Program-made: the position numbers and the translations under genes
In this document: one piece after another, positions 36,058 to 45,554 of the stretch
Position numbering within the stretch: the stretch's first letter is position 1
How the letters are laid out: every line of letters starts with the position of its first letter
DNA from: Prochlorococcus sp. AG-347-E03
GTDB lineage: Bacteria > Cyanobacteriota > Cyanobacteriia > PCC-6307 > Cyanobiaceae
Assembly (NCBI GenBank): GCA_003279115.1
Contig: QCBG01000002.1
Coordinates: forward strand, 1 to 64,000
DNA: 64,000 bases
Direction: 5' to 3'
The notes under the pieces: model-generated
Database searches by the model: none
What the model saw: the letters and a program-made list of their open reading frames with translations, nothing else
Told to the model about the DNA's origin: nothing

Positions 36058-36926
36058 TTATACCCAGCAAATAATTTCTTTAACTTAAATATTCCGTATC
36101 TTGGAGCGAATAAAAAAGCAAATAAAAATATAAAAGTTTGTGCCAAGACAATTGATCCACCTGTTTCAAGATCAAACCAAAAACTAACATAGATTCCTAT
36201 TAGGCTTGAGATAACTGCACTTAATACTGAAATTACTGTCATATTATCAAACTTATCCGTAAGTAAATATGCTGTAGCCCCTGGCGTAATCAACATGGCA
36301 ACTACCAAAATAATTCCAACAGACTGCAAGCCCACAACAGCTGCCAAAGATAAGCATGTGAGGAGTAAATAATGGAGAAAAAATACGTTAATCCCAACTG
36401 TTTTTGCATGCCTAGGATCAAAGCAATAAAGCATTAAATCTTTTCTAAAAATTGACAAAAGGATTACTACCAATAAAGAAATGAATATAGTTTGTTTTAC
36501 ATCTGAAAGTGATATACCTAATGGACTACCAAAAAGAATAGAGTGCAGATCAATATTACTTTTAATCTTAGAAACCAATACAATTCCAAGAGCGAAAAAT
36601 CCGGTAAATACCAACCCAATAACAGTATCTTCCTTAACTCTAGATTTCTGCTTAATAAACCCTATCAATGCTACAGAACCAACTCCGAAAACAAATGCCC
36701 CTAATGAGAAAGGAAGACCTAATGCATAAGCCACCACAACACCAGGCATTACCGAATGTGAAACTGCATCTCCCATTAAAGCCCAACCTTTAAGAGTCAA
36801 ATAACTTGATAGAAAACCACAAACAGCTGCAACTAATGAACTCATAAGAAGTGCTTTTCTCATAAAGTCATGAGTCAAAGGATCTGTTATGAATGAATCT
36901 AAAGTTAAAAAAGAACAGAGCTCCAT
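36054..36926 (-). CDS. mntB: Manganese ABC transporter permease (MntB)
   Basis: The 290-residue product is an ABC-3 family permease with eight or nine hydrophobic helices. The segments ALMGDAVSHSVMPGVVVAYALGLPFSLG near residue 50 and VVGLQSVGIILVVAMLITPGATAYLLTDKF near 195 are typical of the ZnuB/MntB/TroC group. Metal choice cannot be read from the permease alone, but the binding protein at the start of the operon is of MntC type, so manganese is most likely. The gene follows mntA by 12 bases and overlaps the DUF4336 gene by four. Manganese supply matters here for the water-oxidising cluster. Confidence 0.85.
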   Translation of the reverse strand: MELCSFLTLDSFITDPLTHDFMRKALLMSSLVAAVCGFLSSYLTLKGWALMGDAVSHSVMPGVVVAYALGLPFSLGAFVFGVGSVALIGFIKQKSRVKEDTVIGLVFTGFFALGIVLVSKIKSNIDLHSILFGSPLGISLSDVKQTIFISLLVVILLSIFRKDLMLYCFDPRHAKTVGINVFFLHYLLLTCLSLAAVVGLQSVGIILVVAMLITPGATAYLLTDKFDNMTVISVLSAVISSLIGIYVSFWFDLETGGSIVLAQTFIFLFAFLFAPRYGIFKLKKLFAGYK

Positions 36927-36938
36927 ATAATTTTAAAT

Positions 36939-37703
36939 TTAGGATTCAGGTCCAAACAAGAAATCAGGTGAGATCCCTCCAAAAGTGGTTGTAATATTTT
37001 CAGGGGTAAACACTTCAGAGGTCTCGCCATAAGCTACTACAGTTTTATTTATTAAAAGAACTAAATCACAAAATTCACGAACATGAATCATATCGTGCGT
37101 TGATAATAATATAGTTTTTCCTTCATTTTTAAATTGAATAAATAATTCTGAGATAAGTTTCTCAGTTCTTATATCAACACCTGAAAAAGGCTCATCAAGA
37201 AGTAATATTGACGCTCTTTGCGCAATTGCCCTAGCTAAAAAAGTTCTTTTTCTCTGACCTCCAGATAAGTTTCCAATAGGTGTAGATAAATGATCCGTAA
37301 GATCAACTCTCTCAATAGCATCTTTGACCGCCTGTACATCAGACTCTCTAGGAGACCTAAAAATATTCATCGAACCATATCTTCCCATCATCACTACGTC
37401 CCAAACACTTATTGGAAATTGACTATCAATCCCCTCATTCTGAGGAACATAAGCAATTGTCTGATCTTTTTGAGCAGATCTTACAGACTCTCCATTTATT
37501 CTAATTTTTCCCTTTGAAATATTTACAAAGCCAGTTAGAGCATTAAAAAAAGTTGTTTTACCAGCCCCGTTCATCCCTACTAACCCACAAATCTGGCCAG
37601 GTTTCAATCTTAAATTGGCATCATACAAAGCCACCTTACCGTTGTAATCCACACAAATATTCTCTGCATCAATCCTAAAGTTTTGATAATTAATTGATTC
37701 CAT
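36939..37703 (-). CDS. mntA: Manganese ABC transporter ATPase (MntA)
   Basis: The 254-residue nucleotide-binding subunit has Walker A GMNGAGKTTF (near residue 43), Q-loop YVPQNEGID, the signature LSGGQRKRTFLARAIA near 147, Walker B ILLLDEPFSGVD near 167 and the H-loop LLSTHDM near 198. It closely resembles ATPases of the zinc/manganese uptake branch; the final FGGISPDFLFGPES fits the cyanobacterial Mnt type. It lies four bases after mntC. The order mntC-mntA-mntB is that of Synechocystis. Confidence 0.88.
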   Translation of the reverse strand: MESINYQNFRIDAENICVDYNGKVALYDANLRLKPGQICGLVGMNGAGKTTFFNALTGFVNISKGKIRINGESVRSAQKDQTIAYVPQNEGIDSQFPISVWDVVMMGRYGSMNIFRSPRESDVQAVKDAIERVDLTDHLSTPIGNLSGGQRKRTFLARAIAQRASILLLDEPFSGVDIRTEKLISELFIQFKNEGKTILLSTHDMIHVREFCDLVLLINKTVVAYGETSEVFTPENITTTFGGISPDFLFGPES

Positions 37704-37706
37704 AAT

Positions 37707-38615
37707 TCAAAAAAGCCCTTTTTTAATTAAATCCAAATTATGCTCAAGCATTTTTATGTAGGAACTAGCAGGCCCACTATCATCAGATAATGAATCAACA
37801 AAAAGATTTCCTCCAAAATTAGCCCCAGTTTCGTTTGCAACAACCATTTGAGATTCATTACTTACAGTACTTTCGCAAAATACAGATGGGACATTTTTTT
37901 CTTTAACTAGTGAGATTGTTCTTGTCATTCTTTTGGGAGTAATTTGACTCTCAGCATTAACTGGCCATAAATAAACTTCCTCTAATCCATAATCATTTGT
38001 TAAATATGAAAAAGCACCTTCACAACTTACTAGATACCTCTTATCTTTATTTAAGTTATTAATAAAAAGTGAGAATTCTTTATCTAATTTAGAGAGTTTA
38101 GCTTTATAAATTTTTCCATTTTCTTCAAATAATGTTCTTTTGGATGGCCTCAATTCTGATAAAGAATCCACCAGAATATCTACGTATAGGATCCCCCTTT
38201 TTGGAGAAATCCAGGCATGAGGATTGGGTTTCCCTTTATAAAAATCTTCACTGATAAAAATAGGATCTAAATCTTCCGCGACAGTAATTCTTTTAACTTT
38301 TAAATTAGAAACGAATTTTTCAGCCCATAATTCAAATCCAAAACCATTATCAATAAAAACAAAAGCACTAGAGGCATTTACCAAATCGCTTGGAGTTGGT
38401 TGGTAGCCGTGAACTTCAACTCCAGGTTTCGTTATTGATCTAACAATAAAATCATCTTTAGCAACATTGCTAATTATGTCTGCCAAAACAGTGAAACTTG
38501 CCAGTATTACTTCTTTGCTTTCATTTTTATTTGATATTCTCTTACATGAGCCTGAAGCAAGAGAAAGCAGAAGTAACAAACTTAAAAAAAGAATATTTTT
38601 TCTCATAATAAACAT
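37707..38615 (-). CDS. mntC: Manganese-binding lipoprotein of ABC transporter (MntC)
   Basis: MntC captures Mn2+ outside the plasma membrane and hands it to MntB. The 302-residue precursor starts with a hydrophobic signal and a Cys at 24 (SGSCKR) fitting a lipobox. The cluster A-I metal ligands can be placed by analogy with Synechocystis MntC: H69 (HGYQPTPSD), H133 (NPHAWISP), E199 (SCEGAFSYL) and D274 (VDSLS). C198 and C247 match the pair that forms the redox-sensitive disulfide in the Synechocystis protein. The segments are much closer to MntC than to ZnuA, whose His-rich loop is missing. Starts at 38615 or at a second ATG at 38606 are possible. First gene of mntCAB. Confidence 0.9.
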   Translation of the reverse strand: MFIMRKNILFLSLLLLLSLASGSCKRISNKNESKEVILASFTVLADIISNVAKDDFIVRSITKPGVEVHGYQPTPSDLVNASSAFVFIDNGFGFELWAEKFVSNLKVKRITVAEDLDPIFISEDFYKGKPNPHAWISPKRGILYVDILVDSLSELRPSKRTLFEENGKIYKAKLSKLDKEFSLFINNLNKDKRYLVSCEGAFSYLTNDYGLEEVYLWPVNAESQITPKRMTRTISLVKEKNVPSVFCESTVSNESQMVVANETGANFGGNLFVDSLSDDSGPASSYIKMLEHNLDLIKKGLF

Positions 38616-38626
38616 TCATCTCTAGA

Positions 38627-39961
38627 TTATGAATTAAAAGATAGTTTCAGAAGTGGTTTTCTAAAATCAGAAATAAATCCTTTCCAATTGATTTTTTCTT
38701 TTTCAAAAGCATTTTCAACAATTTTCTCAGAATTTTTCTTTATAAAATCCAAATCAGGTTCCTCTACTCCTTTTGTTATTGCCATAAAATCAGCCAAAGA
38801 ACTTGATACTACTCTAGATAAGTAAGCAGCACTGACAGCCTGAAATGTTCCAGAAAAAAGCCAATTTGGTCCATGTAATTTTGTTATGCCAATTAAAGTC
38901 TGTCCACTCCATTCAATAACTCCCTGAGCAATTGCAGTCTTTAAAATCTCTTTGGATACTTTATCTAAAATTTCAGGAGACCAATTACATCCCCATATAG
39001 ACTTAATTTCTTTAATCATTAATGAATTTAATACTGTCATTGCCATAACATCAATTGAGGGGATAGGAGATAAGAAAACAGTTGTCGCTACAAGAATTTG
39101 ATTTTTTCTTTGTATTCCTTTTAACTGCATTCTTCTTATGCTTTCAATTTCAGATTGCCAAGCAACATGAAGTTCTTTCAAGAGCCTTTTTTTTGTAATT
39201 TCAATATTTTTGGATGAACTTATGAAAAACTTCCTTAAAGAAAAAGGTATATTTTTTATTTCATTCTGATTCACATCAAAAGTAATAATTTTATTTATAA
39301 AGTCACTTGAAATTTGAGACTTTAGGTCTTCTATCTGATTTTTAGCTTCTATTTCGTTAGAAGTTAAAGCCACCAACCAGATTGGCATATTTTTAGGAAA
39401 CTTTTTCAGCCATAAAAAATCATTTGCAGACAAAGGCAAGTTTATAAAATAAAAGATTGCATCACTCTTCAAAGCCTTTTCTGGAATAATTTCAGAAGGA
39501 TTGTATTTAGGCAGTTTTTCGTATAAATCGAAGTCAAACTTTTCTGCTTTAAAATGACTTTTCAAAACAGACTGACAGCTTTGATAATCTTTTTGTCCAA
39601 TACAACTTATTTTTTCTTTTTCACATCTATTAAGAATAGATTCAAGTATTTTTTGTCTTTTTGAATTCCGTTTTTCTATTTCATTTGTTGTTTCAAGTTC
39701 TTCAAAAAAATTTAAATCTTCATTACATATTTTTATCCAACCATCTAAATTATTAGGCTCATTAAATTTTGGCTTATCATTCTTCAAGTAAAAATATCCC
39801 CCCAAACATAACGCAAAAAATCCTATAGATCCGCCTGCAAAATGAATTAAGTCACTTACAAACCATTCCCCAAAACCTAATAATAATAAAATAATAAGAA
39901 GATTTTTTTTAGGAAACTTTATGTAATCCTTTAAAAGGTTGTCTTTTCTAATATCAAACAC
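38627..39961 (-). CDS. DUF697/YcjF-like membrane protein
   Basis: The 444-residue protein has two adjacent membrane helices near the N-terminus (LLIILLLLGFGEWFV and IGFFALCLGGYFYL, about 23-63), a long soluble middle region without a P-loop, and a C-terminal DUF697-like helical part (ILVATTVFLSPIPSIDVMAMTVLNSLMIKEI near 295, and YLSRVVSSSLADF near 390). Related proteins (YcjF, slr1462-type) often carry a GTPase domain; here the middle region, although about the size of one (residues 90-260), lacks GxxxxGKS, so it may be a degenerate GTPase. It precedes mntC by 11 bases on the same strand, so it may be co-transcribed with mntCAB. Confidence 0.65.
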   Translation of the reverse strand: MFDIRKDNLLKDYIKFPKKNLLIILLLLGFGEWFVSDLIHFAGGSIGFFALCLGGYFYLKNDKPKFNEPNNLDGWIKICNEDLNFFEELETTNEIEKRNSKRQKILESILNRCEKEKISCIGQKDYQSCQSVLKSHFKAEKFDFDLYEKLPKYNPSEIIPEKALKSDAIFYFINLPLSANDFLWLKKFPKNMPIWLVALTSNEIEAKNQIEDLKSQISSDFINKIITFDVNQNEIKNIPFSLRKFFISSSKNIEITKKRLLKELHVAWQSEIESIRRMQLKGIQRKNQILVATTVFLSPIPSIDVMAMTVLNSLMIKEIKSIWGCNWSPEILDKVSKEILKTAIAQGVIEWSGQTLIGITKLHGPNWLFSGTFQAVSAAYLSRVVSSSLADFMAITKGVEEPDLDFIKKNSEKIVENAFEKEKINWKGFISDFRKPLLKLSFNS

Positions 39962-40126
39962 AATGCTTTATTTCTCTAATTTTATTTTAATGCAAGTTGT
40001 GAATGAGAAAAGGGAAATCACATAAGTCGTTAATCAAAAGATAAATATTTAAGGCTTTTAAAAAGACTTATTGCATAACAAGATGCTAAGTTAATAAACT
40101 ATTTAAATAACACAAGCAACATCAAG

Positions 40127-40549
40127 ATGTCTAATTCAAATTTCAGCAATAATCCTGGACAAGAAAATTACAGAGGTCGTTCTAATAATGAAAGATCTAA
40201 TTTCAGAGATAGATCCGGCGGCAGAAGAGATGGAGGAGGATTCCGTATAAGATTGAGTGATAACGAAATGAAAGCTGTTAAATCAATACAAGAGGCCTTT
40301 CAATTAAGATCTACCGTTGCAGTTCTGGGTTTCTCTGTTAGAACACTTAGCGATATGATCAAAGACGAAAAATTGATTGAATCAATCAAAGAATATGCAA
40401 AAAATAATAAAAACTCTTCTCCGAGTAGACAATCACAAAATCCTTATGAAGAAAAGACAAAAACAGCACCTGACCCTTTTGCAAGACCTATAAAAAGTAC
40501 ATCAACTGAAGAGATCCAATCTAGCGAAGTAGAAGAGGATGGCAAATAA
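40127..40549 (+). CDS. Small basic RG/RS-rich conserved protein
   Basis: The first 40 residues are disordered and rich in Arg, Gly, Ser and Asn (NYRGRSNNERSNFRDRSGGRRDGGGF), like RNA-binding RGG segments. Residues 40-90 form a folded helical core (LSDNEMKAVKSIQEAFQLRS...SVRTLSDMIKDEKLIESIKEYA). The tail is again disordered, Ser/Pro/Lys-rich and finally acidic. No named domain is recognised. The stop overlaps the trpS start by 11 bases, so trpS translation is probably coupled to it. An RNA-related job is inferred from composition and from the link to two tRNA-synthetase genes. Start ATG at 40127 is clear. Confidence 0.7.
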   Translation: MSNSNFSNNPGQENYRGRSNNERSNFRDRSGGRRDGGGFRIRLSDNEMKAVKSIQEAFQLRSTVAVLGFSVRTLSDMIKDEKLIESIKEYAKNNKNSSPSRQSQNPYEEKTKTAPDPFARPIKSTSTEEIQSSEVEEDGK

Positions 40550-41555
40550 AAAAAGAATTCTTTCGGGAGTTCAACCAACTGGTGATTTACATATTGGGAA
40601 TTGGCTTGGGGCCATAAATAATTGGGTTACGCTTCAAGAGCAATATGAAACATTTCTATGTGTAGTTGATTTGCACGCAATAACAGCCTCATATAATCCC
40701 AAAGAATTATCTAAAAACACTATCTCTACAGCGGCTTTGTACGTGGCTTGTGGGATAGATCCAAATATATGTTCAATTTTTGTCCAAAGTCAGATTTCAG
40801 CACATTCAGAACTTTGTTGGATATTAAATTGCATGACCCCAATAAATTGGATGGAAAGAATGATTCAATTTAAAGAAAAATCCATACAACAAGGTAATAA
40901 TGTATCTATTGGATTATTTGACTATCCAATACTTATGGCTGCAGACATCCTTCTTTATGATGCTGACTTCGTACCAGTAGGTGAGGATCAAAAACAACAT
41001 CTTGAACTTGCGAGAGATATTGCACAACAGAGAATTAATGCCAGATTTAGTAAGGATAAAAATATTTTAAAGATCCCTCAACCAATCATCATGAAGAATG
41101 GTTCAAAAATAATGAGTTTAATTGATGGTTCAAAAAAGATGAGCAAAAGTGATCCTAATGAGGGCAGTCGCATTAACTTATTAGATCCTCCCGAAATAAT
41201 CACAAAAAAAATTAAACGAGCAAAAAGTGACAGTTCTATTGGAATTGAATTTAACAACCCTGAGAGACCAGAATCTAAAAATCTTTTGATGATTTATTCA
41301 ATATTATCTGGCAAAGAAATTTCTCAATGTGAAAATGAATTTTTAGAGACTGGATGGGGGACATTTAAAAAATTAATTACTGAACAACTTATTGAATCAC
41401 TGGAACCTATTCAGAAAAAATATAGATTATTAATTAATGATCCCTATCAACTAAATAAAATCCTTAATGAAGGGAAGGAAAAAGCTGAAGATTTAGCGAA
41501 TCAGACTTTAAAAAGAGTTAAATCAAAATTGGGATTTTTTGAAATGGAGAAATAA
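40539..41555 (+). CDS. trpS: Tryptophan-tRNA ligase (TrpRS)
   Basis: TrpRS charges tRNA-Trp. The 338-residue class I protein has the HIGH-like motif DLHIGNW (residues 16-22), the Trp-specific DYPILMAADILLYDADFVPVGEDQKQHLEL segment near 127-155 and the KMSKS loop SKKMSKSDPNEGSR near 198-211. Length is standard. It overlaps the upstream small basic protein by 11 bases, and thrS follows after three bases, giving a compact unit with two aminoacyl-tRNA synthetases. Confidence 0.95.
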   Translation: MANKKRILSGVQPTGDLHIGNWLGAINNWVTLQEQYETFLCVVDLHAITASYNPKELSKNTISTAALYVACGIDPNICSIFVQSQISAHSELCWILNCMTPINWMERMIQFKEKSIQQGNNVSIGLFDYPILMAADILLYDADFVPVGEDQKQHLELARDIAQQRINARFSKDKNILKIPQPIIMKNGSKIMSLIDGSKKMSKSDPNEGSRINLLDPPEIITKKIKRAKSDSSIGIEFNNPERPESKNLLMIYSILSGKEISQCENEFLETGWGTFKKLITEQLIESLEPIQKKYRLLINDPYQLNKILNEGKEKAEDLANQTLKRVKSKLGFFEMEK

Positions 41556-41558
41556 ATT

Positions 41559-43475
41559 ATGCCAATAATTACATTGCCTGATGGTTCAAAAAAAGTTTTC
41601 GAAAAATCTGTGACTATTCTAGAAATTGCCCAGAGTATAGGCGCTGGATTAGCTAAAGCAACAATTGCTGGGAAAGTAAATGATGTTCTTCTTGATGCAA
41701 CAATTCCTATAAATAAAGATTCCAAAGTTGTAATCATCACATCAAAAGATAAAGAAGGAATTGAAATAATAAGACATTCTTTTGCTCACCTTATTGGTCA
41801 TGCAGTTAAACAAATTTACTCTGATATTAAAATGGCAATTGGACCTGTAATTGAAGATGGTTTTTATTACGATATTTTCTCTGAATACAGATTTACTCCT
41901 GAAGATTTAATAAAAATCGAAAATAGAATTAATAAATTAATAAAAACAAACTATGACGTTGAAATTTTACAAGTTTCTAAAGAGGAGGCAATTAAAACTT
42001 TTAAAGAAAGAGATGAGACTTTTAAATTAAGAATAATTGAAGAAATTCCTGAAGAAGGTCTCATCAATTTATACAAGCACGAAGAATACATCGACATGTG
42101 TAGAGGGCCTCACGTGCCTAATACTAGACATTTGAGACACTTTAAATTACTTAAATTATCAGGTTCATATTGGAGAGGTAATAGTGAGAATGAATCATTA
42201 CAGAGAATATATGGAACTGCATGGTCAAAAGAAAAAGAACTCAAAGATTATTTAACAAGAATTGAAGAAGCGGAAAAAAGAGATCATAGAAAACTTGGAA
42301 AAAAACATTCACTATTTCATATACAAGAAGAATCTCCAGGAATGATTTTTTGGCATCCAAACGGATGGACAATCTACCAAGTACTTGAAAAGTACATAAG
42401 AGAAATACTCAAAAAAAATGATTATTTAGAAATCAAAACCCCACAAGCTGTTGATAAATCTCTTTGGGAAAAATCAGGTCATTGGGAGAAATTTAGAGAC
42501 GATATGTTCACTACTGCATCAGAAAATCGAACTTATGCAATTAAGCCAATGAATTGTCCATGCCATGTTCAAGTATTTAATCAAGGTTTAAAAAGTTATA
42601 AAGATTTACCAATTCGTCTTGCTGAATTTGGTTCTTGTCACAGAAACGAGCCCTCAGGCGCACTACATGGCTTAATGAGAGTAAGAAACTTTACTCAAGA
42701 TGATGCACACATATTCTGTACAGAAGAGCAAATTCAAGAAGAGGTTTCTACTTTTATAGAACTTGTTTTCGAGGTTTATAAAACCTTTGGTTTTGATGAA
42801 ATCATTATCAAATTATCAACTCGACCCGAAAAAAGGGTAGGTAGTGAAGAAATTTGGGATAAATCAGAAGAGGCTCTTACCAAAGCTCTCGATAATAAGA
42901 ATCTAAAATGGGAGCTCCAACCTGGCGAAGGTGCTTTTTATGGTCCAAAAATCGAATTCTCTCTAAAAGATTGTCTTAATAGAGTCTGGCAATGCGGAAC
43001 AATTCAGGTTGATTTCTCAATGCCCATTAGATTGGATGCAACTTATGTGGATATTGATAATGAAAAAAGAAATCCAGTTATGCTTCATAGAGCAATTTTA
43101 GGATCCTTTGAAAGGTTTATCGGAATCTTGATTGAACAATATGAGGCAAAATTTCCAATTTGGCTTGCCCCTTATCAAATAGTTTTATTGAGCATTACGG
43201 ATAGAAATATTGAAAAATGTTTAAAGTTTAATGAATTAATCAATAATAATGGTTACCGATCAAAAGTTGATATTAGGAATGAAAAAATAGGATATAAAAT
43301 AAGAGAGGCAACTCTCGGGAGAGTTCCCTTAATCGCAGTAATTGGAGATAAAGAGGAAGAAATTGATTCAGTCGCTTTAAGAGCTTTAAATGGAAGTAAT
43401 TTAGGAATTTTCAATTTACCTAATCTTTATAAATTAATGGATGAATTAATAGAAAAAAAAGGGAGAACTGAATAA
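41559..43475 (+). CDS. thrS: Threonine-tRNA ligase (ThrRS)
   Basis: ThrRS charges tRNA-Thr and edits mischarged Ser-tRNA. The 638-residue product has the N-terminal TGS domain ([21 protein letters not shown]), the editing domain with [14 protein letters not shown] near residue 70 and [10 protein letters not shown] near 185, the class II catalytic core with MNCPCHV (zinc Cys, near 336), [30 protein letters not shown] (motif 2 region) and [22 protein letters not shown] (motif 3), then the anticodon domain. Full length. It lies between trpS and glk with gaps of 3 and 10 bases. Confidence 0.96.
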   Translation: MPIITLPDGSKKVFEKSVTILEIAQSIGAGLAKATIAGKVNDVLLDATIPINKDSKVVIITSKDKEGIEIIRHSFAHLIGHAVKQIYSDIKMAIGPVIEDGFYYDIFSEYRFTPEDLIKIENRINKLIKTNYDVEILQVSKEEAIKTFKERDETFKLRIIEEIPEEGLINLYKHEEYIDMCRGPHVPNTRHLRHFKLLKLSGSYWRGNSENESLQRIYGTAWSKEKELKDYLTRIEEAEKRDHRKLGKKHSLFHIQEESPGMIFWHPNGWTIYQVLEKYIREILKKNDYLEIKTPQAVDKSLWEKSGHWEKFRDDMFTTASENRTYAIKPMNCPCHVQVFNQGLKSYKDLPIRLAEFGSCHRNEPSGALHGLMRVRNFTQDDAHIFCTEEQIQEEVSTFIELVFEVYKTFGFDEIIIKLSTRPEKRVGSEEIWDKSEEALTKALDNKNLKWELQPGEGAFYGPKIEFSLKDCLNRVWQCGTIQVDFSMPIRLDATYVDIDNEKRNPVMLHRAILGSFERFIGILIEQYEAKFPIWLAPYQIVLLSITDRNIEKCLKFNELINNNGYRSKVDIRNEKIGYKIREATLGRVPLIAVIGDKEEEIDSVALRALNGSNLGIFNLPNLYKLMDELIEKKGRTE

Positions 43476-43485
43476 TTTCAAACAT

Positions 43486-44523
43486 ATGAATTTTCTCGCT
43501 TGTGACTTAGGAGGTTCAAAGGTTCTATTGGGGATATTCGAAAAAGTAATAAATGATGATTCGCCTAGGTTAATATGCAAAAAGAAATATATATCCTCTG
43601 ATTGGGACTCTTTTGAACTAATCTTAGAAGATTTTCTCAAAAATGAATGCAAAAATATTGCTCATCCTTCTACTGCATGTTTCGCCGTAGCTGGTCCTTT
43701 ATCTAAAAATAAAGCACAAATCATTAACTTATCATGGGACATTTCTGGCAATTATTTACAGAACAAATTTAATTTTAAAAGCTGCGAGCTAATAAATGAT
43801 TTCGCAGTGCAAATGTATGGAATACCTTATTTAAAACAAAATCAATATTCTACTATCCAAGATGGAACTCATTTTGAAGGTTCTAATAGTGATTTGCATG
43901 CGATTGTTGGAGCAGGGACAGGTTTGGGTATTGCTAGAGGCATAATATCAGGGGAAAAGATAAAAGTTTTAGCTAGTGAAGGTGGTCATGTTGAGTACGC
44001 GCCAAAGTCAAAATTAGAATGGGAATTAAAAATTTGGCTTAAGAATTACCTAAAAGTTGAGAGGATATCTTGTGAAAGAATTATTAGCGGCACTGGTTTA
44101 TCAAGAATTGCCGAATGGAGACTAGGCAAGCCTGATGCTCAAAATCATCCTCTAAAAAAATATTTTAAAGAAATTAAAAATTCTGATTCTTTAAGAAAAG
44201 AACTACCAGAAAAAATTTGCACTCTTTCGAATGAGGGGGATCAGCTAATGAATGAAGTTGAGAGAATTTGGTTAGGTGCTTATGCTTCTTTATTGGGAGA
44301 TGTTGCTCTGCAAGAATTGTGCTTTGGCGGGTTATGGATTTCTGGAGGAACCGCACCAAAACATTTCAAAAATTTTAAATCAGATTTATTTATGAAACAA
44401 TTTTTAGACAAAGGAAGATTAAAAGATATTCTTAAAACAATACCCATGAAAGTAATTTTAGATGAAGAGTTTGGACTTTTTAGTGCAGCCTGCAGAGCAA
44501 AAATGCTTTTAAAAAATACCTAA
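43486..44523 (+). CDS. glk: Glucokinase
   Basis: Glk phosphorylates glucose with ATP. The 345-residue protein has the ROK/hexokinase-like ATPase features of bacterial Glk: ACDLGGSKVLLGIF at 5-17 for phosphate 1, AVAGPL near 70, ELINDFAVQMYGIPYL near 105 with the catalytic Asp, and IVGAGTGLGIARG near 140 for phosphate 2; EGGHVEYAP near 166 contacts the sugar. It sits 10 bases after thrS and four bases before thrB, so it belongs to the same transcript. With glgA and glgB it links this window to glucose and glycogen use. Confidence 0.92.
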   Translation: MNFLACDLGGSKVLLGIFEKVINDDSPRLICKKKYISSDWDSFELILEDFLKNECKNIAHPSTACFAVAGPLSKNKAQIINLSWDISGNYLQNKFNFKSCELINDFAVQMYGIPYLKQNQYSTIQDGTHFEGSNSDLHAIVGAGTGLGIARGIISGEKIKVLASEGGHVEYAPKSKLEWELKIWLKNYLKVERISCERIISGTGLSRIAEWRLGKPDAQNHPLKKYFKEIKNSDSLRKELPEKICTLSNEGDQLMNEVERIWLGAYASLLGDVALQELCFGGLWISGGTAPKHFKNFKSDLFMKQFLDKGRLKDILKTIPMKVILDEEFGLFSAACRAKMLLKNT

Positions 44524-44527
44524 CAAA

Positions 44528-45475
44528 ATGTCTATTCCTGAAGTTGGTAAAAAAATAAGAGTAACAGTACCTTCCACAACTGCTAATTTAGGGCCTGGGT
44601 TCGATTGTCTTGGTGCAGCATTAGATTTATATAATGAATTTATATTCACAAGGATTGAAGGTGGTGGAGAAAGATTTGATTTAATAATGGAAAGTACAGA
44701 TGGTAATCACTTAAGAGGAGGCCCTGAAAACTTAGTTTTTAGAGCGGCTCAGAAAGTATGGGAGAGCGCAAATATGGATCCTTTTGCACTTGAAGCAAGA
44801 GTTAAGTTAGCAGTGCCTCCTGCTCGCGGACTTGGAAGCAGTGCTACAGCCATAGTTGCCGGACTAATAGGAGCAAATGCAATAATGGAATCCCCGTTGC
44901 CTAAAGAAAAACTCCTTGAACTTGCCATTGATATAGAGGGTCATCCTGATAATGTAGTCCCCTCTCTTCTTGGTGGACTTTGCTTGACAGCTAGGTCTTC
45001 CTCTCAAAGATGGAGGATAATTAGATGTGATTGGCACGATTCAATTAAAGTAGTTGTAGCAATACCTGCGATTCGCTTAAGCACAAGTGAAGCAAGAAAG
45101 GTTATGCCCAAGAATGTACCTATATCTGATGCAGTGACAAATATGGGAGCACTAACTCTGTTATTAAATGGCCTAAAGGCAGGAAATCAGGAACTAATAA
45201 AAGAAGGAATGTTTGATAAGCTCCATGAACCCTACAGATGGAAACTTATTAAAGGTGGACTGGAAGTTAAAGATGCCGCACTACAAGCAGGTGCTCTAGG
45301 ATGTGCAATTAGCGGAGCTGGACCAAGTATCTTAGCTTTGTGTAAAAAAGAAAATGGGAAAAATGTTAGTCAAGCCATGGTGAAAGCATGGGAGAAGTCA
45401 GGTGTAGCAAGCAGAGCACCATTCTTAAACGTACAAACAACAGGCAGCCAATTTAGCACTATCTCTGGTAAGTAG
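44528..45475 (+). CDS. thrB: Homoserine kinase
   Basis: ThrB makes O-phosphohomoserine for threonine. The 315-residue GHMP kinase has the N-terminal VTVPSTTANLGPGFDCLGAALDLY (residues 12-36), the ATP motif PPARGLGSSATA (97-108), GHPDNVVPSLLGGL near 137 and the C-terminal GAISGAGPSILAL-type segment (near 253). Length is standard. It starts four bases after glk. A 79-base gap separates it from ndhD; that gap contains a short inverted repeat (CTAGT...ACTAG) without a T-run. Confidence 0.95.
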   Translation: MSIPEVGKKIRVTVPSTTANLGPGFDCLGAALDLYNEFIFTRIEGGGERFDLIMESTDGNHLRGGPENLVFRAAQKVWESANMDPFALEARVKLAVPPARGLGSSATAIVAGLIGANAIMESPLPKEKLLELAIDIEGHPDNVVPSLLGGLCLTARSSSQRWRIIRCDWHDSIKVVVAIPAIRLSTSEARKVMPKNVPISDAVTNMGALTLLLNGLKAGNQELIKEGMFDKLHEPYRWKLIKGGLEVKDAALQAGALGCAISGAGPSILALCKKENGKNVSQAMVKAWEKSGVASRAPFLNVQTTGSQFSTISGK

Positions 45476-45554
45476 TTTTACTTAGGCATTTTTAATGTTA
45501 TAGTCTCAAGCTAGTACAACTTTAACTAGAATAAAAAAATTATTCATTCTATAA

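Noticed and set aside
36054-38615. Labelling the ABC operon as zinc transporter znuABC
   Set aside because: The binding protein matches MntC in ligands, cysteine pair and key segments and has no His-rich loop as in ZnuA.
45476-45554. Inverted repeat CTAGT...ACTAG between thrB and ndhD as a terminator
   Set aside because: Five-base stem of mostly A/T, nine-base loop and no T-run after it.
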